In this document: positions 1 to 6,102 of the stretch, in pieces
Numbering within the stretch: position 1 is the first letter of the stretch
Layout: every line of letters starts with the position of its first letter
DNA from: Gammaproteobacteria bacterium
Lineage (GTDB): Bacteria; Pseudomonadota; Gammaproteobacteria; Steroidobacterales; Steroidobacteraceae
Length of the DNA stretch: 6,904 nucleotides
Assembly: GCA_030038645.1 (NCBI GenBank)
Contig: JASHSR010000227.1
Location: 1 to 6,904 of the forward strand
Direction: 5' to 3'
Made by a program: the position numbers and the translations under genes
Notes under the pieces: generated by a model
The model's input: only the letters and a program-made list of their open reading frames with translations
Databases searched by the model: none
Told to the model about the DNA's origin: nothing

Positions 1-406
1 GCACGTTTGCGATGCAGATCGCGGCGGCGAGCGCCTTGAGGAACACGCGCACGTCGTCGGCGTTGCGCAGCCCGTAGAAGACGGTGAGGCAGAAGACGGC
101 CGGATCGATGAGCAGCGTCTTGAGATTGATCACGGCCGCTGAAAGATGATAGTCCGGGCGGTGCAGCATCAGCGCCACGACCAGCATGGTGAGCACGGCG
201 TAGCCGATCCAGGCGAGAAACATCCCGTGGATGCTCGGCAGTTCGATGCGCACCTCACCGCTCAGCACCGTGCGGAAGAAGAGCCCTGCGGCGATGAGGT
301 AGACGACGGCGTTCTTGACGGACAGGCCCGGTCCGAGGCTCAAGCCGACATCGAACATGTCGCAGAACACGAGCACCCCGACGAGCAGCACCAACAGCCA
401 GCGCAT
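1..406 (-). CDS. O-antigen ligase / Wzy polymerase-like membrane protein, N-terminal part (cut by window edge)
   Basis: The first 135 residues of an integral membrane protein are present; the rest lies beyond base 1. It starts at an ATG (406-404), 4 bp after the stop of the flippase gene. An AGGAG Shine-Dalgarno sequence about 9 nt upstream overlaps that gene's end. The protein begins MRWLLVLLVGVLVFCDMFDV and shows hydrophobic segments near residues 3-18, 32-47, 62-82 and 95-112, with short polar loops. This layout, and the place directly after a flippase in a polysaccharide operon, fit the O-antigen ligase/polymerase (WaaL/Wzy, Wzy_C) superfamily. Such proteins join lipid-linked glycans to each other or to an acceptor on the periplasmic side. 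The diagnostic Wzy_C region lies in the missing C-terminal half, so the family call rests on topology, context and general N-terminal likeness. Another multi-spanning EPS protein is possible. Confidence 0.65.
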   Translation of the reverse strand, partial: MRWLLVLLVGVLVFCDMFDVGLSLGPGLSVKNAVVYLIAAGLFFRTVLSGEVRIELPSIHGMFLAWIGYAVLTMLVVALMLHRPDYHLSAAVINLKTLLIDPAVFCLTVFYGLRNADDVRVFLKALAAAICIANV

Positions 407-410
407 CGCC

Positions 411-1865
411 TCAGACTCCTCTCACCGCGCCGCGCCAGAGCACCCGCTTCATGCGCTCGAGCAGCAGGAACGCCTCCGGGACGCGGAGCGCGTACAGAAG
501 GAGCGCAAACGCGAGCAGGTATGCGGCGGCCGCGAGCGCGACGGACGGCAGAACCGGCACGCCGGCGAGCGGCACCTCGAACAGCGTGAGCGCCGCAAGC
601 CCGCTCGCGAAGGCGACCTTGCCGAGACTCGCCCAAGGCAGGAGCTTGCGCAGCTCGATGCGATAGGTCCTGAGCGTCGCCCCCGCGAGGTAGCTCGCCT
701 CGATGAGGCTCGCGGCGGCGAACGCGGCCATCGCGCCCGCGATTCCACGGGCGGGCACGAGGAGCAAGAGCAGAGCCCCGCAGGTCGCGAGCGAGATCAG
801 ATTGCTCGCGACCAGGGGCGCCGTGCGGCCGGCCGCGCGCAGCGCGGGCCCGAAGTCGAAGCATTCGCGGAACACCACGACCATGTAGAGCTGCATCACC
901 GGGGCCGCCGGCGCGTAGCTCGCGCCGAACACGGTCTCGATCAGCGGCAGCGCGTAGCGCGCAACGAATACCGCGACCGGAAACAGGCAGATCGCGTTGA
1001 CGACGGTCGCCTGCTGCCAGAGCGCGAGTGCGCCCCCGCGCGCCCCTCGGCCTCGATGAACCATCTCGGGCAGCACCACCGCGGAGAGGGAATTGCGCAC
1101 GGTCGTCACGATCGGCTCGCCAAATCGCCCGATCATGTACTGTGCGAGGGCGGCCGCGCCGAGGAGCTTGGTGACGGTGAGCGCGCTCAGGTTCCGGCTG
1201 AAGAGGGCGAGCACGGCGGCGAGGCCGAACGGCACGCAGAAGCGCAGGAACCCCGCCCAGGGCTCGCCGATCGGCGGCTCGCGCGTGCGCGAGCCGAGTC
1301 GATGCAGGGCGAGAGCGGAGGCGATGAGCCGCACCCCCTCGAGACCCACGAGCGCCCAGAGGATCACCCAGACGTTGCGCGTCAGGAGCGCTGCCGCGAC
1401 GACCACGATGAGGCGCGCGGCAAGCCTTCCCGCCGAGTAGGCGAACACGGCGTACGGGCGGCGCCGAGCCACCCAGAAGCATTCCCAGAAGTCGAGATTG
1501 ACCGAGAACAGCGTGTAGGCGGCGAGCGGCCAGGCGTAGGGGCCGACGAGAGCGCCATGCGTCGCATCGTTCCCGAGGAGCACCGCGAGCGCGACGATCA
1601 CCGTGCTGCAGAGCGTGAGGACGGCGCTGCGCCTCACGACGCGCCAGGGGCTAGCGGGGTGTGCGGCGACGAAATAGAGCAGGCTGTCGGGGATCGAGAA
1701 GGCGGCGATGCTCTGCAGGATGCCGGCGTAGAGCAGGAACTCGCGGTAGCGCCCGAAGTCGGCGACGGAGAACAGCCGCACCAGGACGATCGGGCTCACG
1801 AGCATCAGCCCATAGCTCGTGATGCGGGCGAGCGTCAGGATGACGGCGCGATTGGCGATTCCCAT
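411..1865 (-). CDS. Wzx-like polysaccharide flippase (MOP/MATE superfamily membrane protein)
   Basis: This is a 484-residue, highly hydrophobic protein, a usual length for Wzx/PST exporters (about 420-500). The N-terminus (residues 8-42: repeated hydrophobics, then VRLFSVADFGRYREF) matches the family pattern in which the first helix leads into 'R.LS..DFG.Y'. A second typical signature is FGASYAPAAPVMQLYMVV around residues 314-330, where the second bundle resumes. I count about 12 membrane segments, including 83-98, 150-162, 207-222, 290-305, 355-370, 377-393 and 440-460. The expected role is to move undecaprenyl-diphosphate-linked repeat units from the inner to the outer face of the cytoplasmic membrane. 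The ATG start is 7 bp after the stop of the upstream glycosyltransferase gene and follows a GAGGGTAGGG purine-rich ribosome site. The start of the ligase-like gene is 4 bp further on. The transported glycan cannot be deduced. Confidence 0.85.
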   Translation of the reverse strand: MGIANRAVILTLARITSYGLMLVSPIVLVRLFSVADFGRYREFLLYAGILQSIAAFSIPDSLLYFVAAHPASPWRVVRRSAVLTLCSTVIVALAVLLGNDATHGALVGPYAWPLAAYTLFSVNLDFWECFWVARRRPYAVFAYSAGRLAARLIVVVAAALLTRNVWVILWALVGLEGVRLIASALALHRLGSRTREPPIGEPWAGFLRFCVPFGLAAVLALFSRNLSALTVTKLLGAAALAQYMIGRFGEPIVTTVRNSLSAVVLPEMVHRGRGARGGALALWQQATVVNAICLFPVAVFVARYALPLIETVFGASYAPAAPVMQLYMVVVFRECFDFGPALRAAGRTAPLVASNLISLATCGALLLLLVPARGIAGAMAAFAAASLIEASYLAGATLRTYRIELRKLLPWASLGKVAFASGLAALTLFEVPLAGVPVLPSVALAAAAYLLAFALLLYALRVPEAFLLLERMKRVLWRGAVRGV

Positions 1866-1872
1866 GCAAGCC

Positions 1873-4005
1873 CTACCCTCGCCCGCCGGGCCTGCCGTCC
1901 GAAGGCGCAGACGCCGGCGCGGGGATCTTCCACACCTTGGTGAGACCGTCGCGTCCCACGTAGACCACCCGCTGCGACAGCGAGTGCAGGATGCGCTGAA
2001 TGCCGGGGCCTCGAGCGACGCTGCGGCCGTCCTGCTGCTGCTCGCCGCTGCCGATGATGTAGATCGTGCCGCGATCGCGCCGCGCGATGAGCCGCTCGAG
2101 CGCCGGTCCCGAGCCGATGAGCGGCGCGCCGGTGTAGATGTCCTCGAGCCGGCCGTTCACCTCGCGCAGGAAGTCGCTCGCCACGCGGCGGCTCTCGAGC
2201 CAGTAGTCCACGTGCCCGAGGTAGTACGTCTGCTCGATCGCATCCTCCGCGACGAGGATGTCGCGCGGGCCAGGATGCTCCGAGCGGATGAAGCGCGCGG
2301 CGCCCTGATGATCCGGGTGGTCGGCATAGCCGGCGTACACCGTGCCCACGAGACTCAAGGGGTTCGCGGCGAGCAAGCACAGCGCCGCCGCCGCGAGCGC
2401 GGGCTTCACTCTTTCGCGGCAGAGCCATTGGGCCGCGGCGAACGCGCCGAGCAGCAGCGGGAAGCTCTCCGCGGCGGCGTAGCGGATCGGGATCGACCAC
2501 CGGAAGACTCCGATCATGAGCAACGGGATCCACACGCCGAGCGCGAGGAAGAGGAAGAAGTCCGGAATGGACCGCCGCCGCGCGATCCGCCAGCACGCGA
2601 GCGCAACGCCTGCCGCCGCAACAGCCGCCGCGACCGGCGAGTAGCGCGCGATCGCGAGGTACGGCCAGATACTCGGCCAGCCCGTGAGGGCTCCGAGGGC
2701 CTGTCGCACTCCGACGCCTGCCGCGGCGATCCGCCAGAGCTGGAACGCCAGCAACGCCGCGGCCGGCAGCAGGATGAGAGCCGCCCGGCGCAGCGCCGCC
2801 GGCCCGCTCCTCGTCGCCATGATCAGGCTGGCCGCGAGCGCCAGAAACGCAATGTGGTCATAGGTCAGCAGCTCGGCAACGAGCCCGACGGCGATCAGCG
2901 CTCCGGTCGCGGCGGTCGCTCCGACGACAGTCGACGCTCCCGCGGCCGTTGCTCCGGTTGCGGCGGCGGTTCCGGTCACGGCGGCGGCTCGCGGGTCATG
3001 CTCCGCTCGGGCATCACGTGCCGCTCCCGCGTCGAGCACCGCCCGCGCAACCCACACCGCGAGCGCCAGGGCAGCGCATCCGCCTGCGATCAGCGCCGGC
3101 AGGCCGAGGTGGGGAACGTCGGCTCTCGCGAGGGCGCCGCCGTCGGCCGGAGGCGGCGCGCCCGGCGGCAGCGGGGGAGTGTCCGGATAGAAGCTCGCGA
3201 TCCAATGGCTGATGAGGATGTAGCAGGCAGCGACAACGGCGAAGGCGAGCACGCCGAGCGCGACCTTGCGCAGATCGGCCCGGACGAGGCCGGGATAGAG
3301 CACGAGGAACGTCGCGAACACCGCGAGCTGGTGGAACTGAATCCCGAGCACCAGCACGGCGGCGGCCGCCACGAGAAAGCCGCTCCGGCCCGTGCGCTCC
3401 CATTCGAAGAGCAGCGCGAGGAAGGCCACGACGCTCGTCACGAGGAAGACATACATGCGCGCCGTCTGCGCATCCTCGATGAACGCGGGCAGCAGGGCGA
3501 CGGTCGCGGTGAGCGCGAGATTCCAGGGACGCGCGAGGAATCGCCGGCCCGCGAGATACGAGAGCGGAACGAGGAGCACGCCGCAGAGGGCGGAGGGGAC
3601 GCGCAGCGACCACTCCGACGCGCCGAAGGCGAGCACGGAAGCCGCCATCAAATACAGTTGCCCGATGCCGCGGGGGTAGAACATGCCGCTCGGCAGGGCC
3701 GGTGTGCCGTGCCGGACGATGTGCAGGGTCGCGAGCGCCATCGTGTCCTCATCGCCGTGCAGGCCCACGGACCCCAGCGCCCAGAACCGCAAGACGGCGC
3801 CTAGGGCGACGATCGAGGCGAGCGCGGCCACCTCGAGCCAGCTCACCCGCTCGAGCGGCCGCCATGCCTCGAAGATCGAGGCGAAGGCCGCGAGGCGCGT
3901 CGGCTCCCGCCATCGATCCGGCTCGCTCGGCCGATCCAGCCCGCTCAGTCGCTCCGACTCCCCCGGCCGCTCCTTCCCCCCGACAAGCAAGCTCGATTCG
4001 GCCAT
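1873..4005 (-). CDS. GT39/ArnT-like (GT-C) membrane glycosyltransferase
   Basis: The protein has 710 residues from the ATG at 4005. A TTG at 4032 would add nine residues (MRARAETSR), overlap the preceding stop codon as TTGA, and has an AGAAGG site 4 nt upstream; the ATG has only a weak ribosome site, so the start is unsettled. Residue numbers here use the longer form. A polar, Arg/Glu/Ser-rich cytoplasmic N-terminus (1-60) precedes the first helix (65-82). Then comes LHGDED (91-96), the acidic pair in the first periplasmic loop typical of GT-C enzymes such as PMT and ArnT. About ten further helices follow to roughly residue 560. The last 150 residues form a soluble domain (AARFIRSEHPG..DILVAED) ending in a lysine/tryptophan strand. 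Such enzymes use a polyprenyl-phosphate sugar as donor and act on the periplasmic side. An Ala/Gly/Thr repeat at 349-378 is odd. Donor and acceptor are unknown. Confidence 0.85.
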   Translation of the reverse strand: MAESSLLVGGKERPGESERLSGLDRPSEPDRWREPTRLAAFASIFEAWRPLERVSWLEVAALASIVALGAVLRFWALGSVGLHGDEDTMALATLHIVRHGTPALPSGMFYPRGIGQLYLMAASVLAFGASEWSLRVPSALCGVLLVPLSYLAGRRFLARPWNLALTATVALLPAFIEDAQTARMYVFLVTSVVAFLALLFEWERTGRSGFLVAAAAVLVLGIQFHQLAVFATFLVLYPGLVRADLRKVALGVLAFAVVAACYILISHWIASFYPDTPPLPPGAPPPADGGALARADVPHLGLPALIAGGCAALALAVWVARAVLDAGAARDARAEHDPRAAAVTGTAAATGATAAGASTVVGATAATGALIAVGLVAELLTYDHIAFLALAASLIMATRSGPAALRRAALILLPAAALLAFQLWRIAAAGVGVRQALGALTGWPSIWPYLAIARYSPVAAAVAAAGVALACWRIARRRSIPDFFLFLALGVWIPLLMIGVFRWSIPIRYAAAESFPLLLGAFAAAQWLCRERVKPALAAAALCLLAANPLSLVGTVYAGYADHPDHQGAARFIRSEHPGPRDILVAEDAIEQTYYLGHVDYWLESRRVASDFLREVNGRLEDIYTGAPLIGSGPALERLIARRDRGTIYIIGSGEQQQDGRSVARGPGIQRILHSLSQRVVYVGRDGLTKVWKIPAPASAPSDGRPGGRG
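2900..2986 (-). repeat. Degenerate 18-bp repeat coding an Ala/Gly/Thr stretch
   Basis: On the plus strand, 18-base units built on the pattern GCTCCGGTNGCGGCGGYN occur at 2951-2968 and, directly adjoining, 2969-2986. A further copy lies at 2900-2917, with diverged sequence between. The unit is a multiple of three, so the glycosyltransferase frame is kept, and it encodes a low-complexity run of Ala, Thr, Gly and Val (residues about 349-378). It sits between two hydrophobic segments, probably in or next to a loop. This looks like replication slippage in a GC-rich gene, not a functional domain. Confidence 0.6.
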
Positions 4006-4028
4006 TCGCGAGGTCTCTGCGCGCGCCC

Positions 4029-5471
4029 TCAATACGCCTTCTCGTCACGCAGCAGCCTCACCGCCGTCAGCGCGAGGATCTTCAGGTCGAGGAGCGGCGA
4101 CCAGCGGCGCAGGTACTCCAGGTCGTACTCGACGCGCGTGCGCATCTCCTCCACTCGCGCGGTCTCGCCGCGGCATCCGTTGACCTGTGCGAGCCCGGTG
4201 ATGCCGGGCGGCACCTTGTGGCGGACCATGTAGCCCTTGATGAGCTTGCGATACTCCTCGTTGTGAGCGACGGCGTGGGGACGGGGCCCGACGAGGCTCA
4301 TGCGGCCTTGCAGGACGTTGATGAGCTGAGGCAGCTCATCGAGCGAGTGGCGGCGAAGGAAGCGGCCGACCGGCGTCACGCGCGCGTCGGACTTGGTCGC
4401 CTGCACGATCTGCGGCCCATCCTCGTCCACCGTCATCGTCCTGAACTTGTAGACGATGATCTCCTCGCCATCGAGTCCGTAGCGGCGTTGCTTGAACAGC
4501 ACCGGACCGCGCGAGGTCAGCGCCACGGCGGCCGCGACGGCGAGCATGATCGGCGAGGCGAGCACGAGGATGAACGCGGCGAGGGCGATGTCGCTGATCC
4601 GCTTGACGACGCCGCGGTAACCGCAAAACGGCGTCTCGCAGAGGGCGACCACGGGGACGCCGAGGATCTCGCCCGTGCGCGCCTGGATCAAGTCGAAGAC
4701 GAAGATGTCGGGCACGTAATAAATCGACGCCGTGGTGTCGCGCAGCTCGTCGAGCAGATCGACGACCCGCCGGATGTGCCGCACCGGCAGCGCGACGAAG
4801 ATCACGTCGAGTCCCCGCCGCTTCACGTAGCCGGCGAGGTCCCCGAGCCGGCCCAGCATGCGGACGGCGCCCGCGATGCCGAGCCGCTCGGCGTTGCGGT
4901 CGTCGAAGAATCCCCTCACGGAGAGCCCGAGGTCGGCCGCCGCCTGGATACGCTCGGCGAGCGCGAGGCTCACCTCGTTGCAGCCCACGAACGCCACGCG
5001 GCGGGCGATCGCAGGGTCGAAGATGATGCGCCTCGCGAGCTCCTGCATGCCCGCGTTCGCGACGATGAGCGCCACCGGCGTCACGAAGATCCAGGTGAGC
5101 ACCACACGGCGCGGGAAGGTGCCCGAATAACGGGTGACGTAGCCGATCGCGAGCAGAATGGCGACGATCACGAGCCAGCGCACGATGACGCGCACCGCGA
5201 GAGGAAGCGGCGCCGACGACAGATCCGTGCCTCCCCGCGCGAGCGGCACGGACATGAGCCTCGCGTTGCCGCTCGGCCGCCCGCGCGGGAGCAGCACCGT
5301 GAGCAAGGCGACCGCCGCGGCGAGCACCTGGAAAAAAGCCGAGAAGCGCTCCCCGTAGCCGATGCAGAGCAGGTACAGCACGCCGACGGCAACGAGCGGC
5401 GGCAGCAGGAACTGGAGCAGCACCACGAAGGCGACGGGCAAGCTTCGGGTGAAGAGGATGGGCTCCGTCAT
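4029..5471 (-). CDS. Undecaprenyl-phosphate hexose-1-phosphate transferase (WcaJ/PssY-type polyprenyl phosphotransferase)
   Basis: This enzyme moves a sugar-1-phosphate (often glucose-1-P from UDP-glucose) onto undecaprenyl phosphate, the first membrane step of exopolysaccharide repeat-unit synthesis. The 480 residues match the family length (about 460-480). Four N-terminal helices (about 12-36, 45-61, 92-111, 123-141) are followed by a Rossmann-like CoA-binding_3 domain (RVAFVGCNEVSLA at 158-170). The C-terminal catalytic domain (PF02397) starts at KRISDIALAAF (290-300) with its membrane hairpin. It then shows YKFRTM (341-346), SLDELPQLINVL (376-387) with the Asp-Glu catalytic dyad, MSLVGPRPHAV (391-401) and PPGITGLAQVNGCRGE (421-436). 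No key residue is missing. I chose the ATG at 5471, with AAGAAGG about 7 nt upstream, over a TTG at 5546, because the family begins right before the first helix. It is the first gene of the minus-strand operon. The exact sugar is not shown. Confidence 0.93.
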   Translation of the reverse strand: MTEPILFTRSLPVAFVVLLQFLLPPLVAVGVLYLLCIGYGERFSAFFQVLAAAVALLTVLLPRGRPSGNARLMSVPLARGGTDLSSAPLPLAVRVIVRWLVIVAILLAIGYVTRYSGTFPRRVVLTWIFVTPVALIVANAGMQELARRIIFDPAIARRVAFVGCNEVSLALAERIQAAADLGLSVRGFFDDRNAERLGIAGAVRMLGRLGDLAGYVKRRGLDVIFVALPVRHIRRVVDLLDELRDTTASIYYVPDIFVFDLIQARTGEILGVPVVALCETPFCGYRGVVKRISDIALAAFILVLASPIMLAVAAAVALTSRGPVLFKQRRYGLDGEEIIVYKFRTMTVDEDGPQIVQATKSDARVTPVGRFLRRHSLDELPQLINVLQGRMSLVGPRPHAVAHNEEYRKLIKGYMVRHKVPPGITGLAQVNGCRGETARVEEMRTRVEYDLEYLRRWSPLLDLKILALTAVRLLRDEKAY

Positions 5472-5542
5472 CCGCGACCTTCTTCGGCGTCCATTATTCC
5501 GGTGTGCGGCACAAAGCCGTGGAAGCAGTCCGGCCCCACGGA

Positions 5543-5557
5543 GCAAGTTCCGAGCCC
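5543..5557 (-). promoter_or_regulatory. Candidate sigma-54 (-24/-12) promoter for the polysaccharide operon
   Basis: Read on the minus strand, the site is GGGCTCGGAACTTGC: a GG pair (5556-5555), exactly ten bases, then GC (5544-5543), with TT before the GC and C..CG after the GG. It departs from TGGCACG-N4-TTGC by G for T at the first base and T for A in CAC. Transcription would start near 5532, about 60 nt ahead of the ATG at 5471. I saw no convincing sigma-70 pair in this interval. A match of this quality can arise by chance. Confidence 0.4.
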
Positions 5558-5696
5558 GTCGCGAGCTCCACGGCGGACGTCAGGGACACAATGCGTCGGC
5601 GATTGGCGACGATCGATTTACAGGACGGATCAAGGGGTTAGTCTCAGGCGAGCCCGAGCTCCCCGATTCCTGTCGCCACGTTGCAACAGGATTACG

Positions 5697-5708
5697 GTGT
5701 CATGACAC
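5697..5708. promoter_or_regulatory. Perfect 12-bp palindrome, candidate activator-binding site
   Basis: GTGTCATGACAC is a perfect inverted repeat, centred about 88 bp upstream of the predicted start of the plus-strand sigma-54 promoter and about 170 bp upstream of the predicted minus-strand start. Both distances suit an enhancer-binding protein. A second imperfect repeat, TGTCGCCACGTTGCAACA (5671-5688), contains the palindrome GTTGCAAC and lies about two helical turns away. Which regulator binds is unknown. Confidence 0.5.
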
Positions 5709-5764
5709 TTTTCGCAGGCCCATCGGGACGAACAATTCCAAGGGCGTTAGGCACTTACACCCTC

Positions 5765-5780
5765 TGGCACAGCGATTGCA
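5765..5780 (+). promoter_or_regulatory. Sigma-54 (RpoN) -24/-12 promoter upstream of the riboswitch
   Basis: TGGCACAGCGATTGCA agrees with the sigma-54 consensus TGGCACG-N4-TTGCA at every defined base except the G after TGGCAC. GG (5766-5767) and GC (5778-5779) have the strict ten-base separation. The start would be near A5790, about 40 nt before the aptamer, so the transcript would carry the whole riboswitch. The orientation matches the lipoprotein gene. No equally good sigma-70 promoter was seen nearby. Sigma-54 promoters need an enhancer-binding ATPase, for which the palindrome at 5697-5708 is a candidate site. Confidence 0.72.
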
Positions 5781-5831
5781 GCTTAGAGTACGCTTAGACG
5801 AGCATGACCTTGGTCGACGCAGTCGCTGCGC

Positions 5832-5931
5832 GCGATTAGGTCAAAAGGGCAAACCCAGCCGAAAGGTTGGGGGCGCAAAACCTCCGGTCTAACGGCTCTC
5901 GGGCCCAGGACAGCGGGGTTGCCGGGATCGC
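5832..5931 (+). ncRNA. Cyclic-di-GMP-I (GEMM-I) riboswitch aptamer
   Basis: The class I c-di-GMP core can be followed throughout. AGGGCAAACC (5846-5855) is identical to that of the Vibrio Vc2 aptamer as I recall it. Helix P2 (5854-5860 with 5865-5871, seven pairs including one G-U) is closed by a GAAA tetraloop (5861-5864). GCGCAAA (5873-5879) is the conserved joining segment, with G where Vc2 has A in GACGC. CCTCCGG (5881-5887), GTCT/GGAC (5887-5890 with 5908-5911) and AGCGGGGTTGCC (5912-5923) form P3 and the tetraloop-receptor side. Outer helix P1 is GCGAT (5832-5836) with ATCGC (5927-5931). The base I take as Vc2 G20 is G and that of C92 is C, which favours c-di-GMP over cyclic GMP-AMP. 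It lies about 170 nt ahead of the FN3 lipoprotein gene. No U-tract terminator follows, so control of translation is likely; the sign (on or off) cannot be read from sequence alone. Confidence 0.9.
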
Positions 5932-5933
5932 TG

Positions 5934-5956
5934 CGAGGATCGCATGGATATCCTCG
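5934..5956 (+). promoter_or_regulatory. Hairpin enclosing a Shine-Dalgarno/ATG, riboswitch expression platform
   Basis: CGAGGAT (5934-5940) pairs perfectly with ATCCTCG (5950-5956), seven pairs with a nine-base loop. The stem holds the GAGGA ribosome site and the loop holds the ATG (5944-5946) of the possible leader ORF. It begins three bases after the end of P1. A competing pairing is visible: CGAG plus ATCGC (5934-5943, one bulged G) with GCGATCTCG (5966-5974). Confidence 0.5.
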
Positions 5957-6027
5957 ATGACAGCGGCGATCTCGTGAAGGCTGCGGCTCGATTCAAAGAG
6001 CGCGCCTCGTGCAACCCCCCTCCGTAA
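5944..6027 (+). CDS. Possible 27-residue leader peptide between riboswitch and lipoprotein gene
   Basis: A short frame begins at ATG 5944 with GAGGA four nt upstream and ends at TAA 6025-6027, 75 nt before the lipoprotein ATG. The peptide starts MDILDDSGDLVKAAARFKER and ends ASCNPPP. There is no signal peptide or membrane segment and I recognise no family. Three points make it more than a chance ORF: its ribosome site abuts the riboswitch P1 helix; its stop codon lies inside the strand that can pair with the lipoprotein gene's ribosome site; and its last three sense codons are Pro-Pro-Pro, a known slow-translation motif relieved by EF-P. Against it, ORFs of this size are common by chance in GC-rich DNA. 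If translated, it would more likely act in cis through ribosome position than as a protein. Confidence 0.4.
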   Translation: MDILDDSGDLVKAAARFKERASCNPPP

Positions 6028-6096
6028 CCCGCGACTCGGCAAGACCCGAGGCCTTGCGCAGAAAGAGATGTTTGAAGCGGGGTTTTACGGGGGGAG
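6016..6096 (+). promoter_or_regulatory. Anti-Shine-Dalgarno helix masking the lipoprotein ribosome site
   Basis: Bases 6016-6030 (C-rich, containing CTCCGTAACCC) can pair with 6080-6096 (GGGTTTTACGGGGGGAG). The pairs are 6028-6030 with 6080-6082, 6022-6027 with 6085-6090, 6018-6021 with 6091-6094 (one G-U), and 6016 with 6096. A TT bulge (6083-6084) and one C-A mismatch interrupt it. The right arm contains the GGGGGGAG ribosome site, whose AG ends six nt before the ATG at 6103. A small hairpin, CTCGG (6035-6039)/CCGAG (6046-6050), sits in the loop. An alternative stem, GCCTCG (6004-6009)/CGAGGC (6047-6052), overlaps that hairpin and crosses the masking helix topologically, so two states are possible. 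Confidence 0.55.
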
Positions 6097-6102
6097 AGTC
6101 GC

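Larger units (their letters stand above)
5472..6102. other. Divergent intergenic control region
   Basis: About 630 bases separate the divergently read phosphotransferase and lipoprotein genes, with no long credible ORF on either strand. It is less GC-biased than the flanking genes. From left to right it holds a weak sigma-54-like site facing left, a perfect palindrome, a strong sigma-54-like promoter facing right, a c-di-GMP-I riboswitch, a possible leader ORF and a ribosome-site-sequestering helix, each listed separately. In 5570-5670 I see no firm feature beyond short inverted repeats. Confidence 0.8.

Noticed and set aside
315..1943. 542-codon plus-strand open frame
   Set aside because: It is antisense to the flippase, and its product is an Arg/Glu/His-rich string with no domain. 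It is a shadow of GC-rich codon use.
1819..3804. 661-codon plus-strand open frame
   Set aside because: It lies fully antisense to the GT39-like gene, whose membrane topology and LHGDED motif are convincing. The plus-strand product is charged low-complexity sequence.
3702..5705. 667-codon plus-strand open frame
   Set aside because: It is antisense to the phosphotransferase, which has all its family motifs. The product is unstructured and Arg/His/Asp-rich.
5702..5797. 31-codon plus-strand ORF starting in the palindrome
   Set aside because: There is no ribosome site, and it runs through the sigma-54 promoter and mostly upstream of the predicted transcription start.
6000..6060. A second riboswitch-like fold (GCCTCG/CGAGGC with inner hairpin)
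   Set aside because: No conserved core of any riboswitch class I know is present. It is better explained as part of the expression platform of the c-di-GMP aptamer.
6035..6060. CTCGG/CCGAG hairpin as a Rho-independent terminator of the riboswitch
   Set aside because: The stem is only five pairs and is followed by GCCTTGCGC, with no T-tract.
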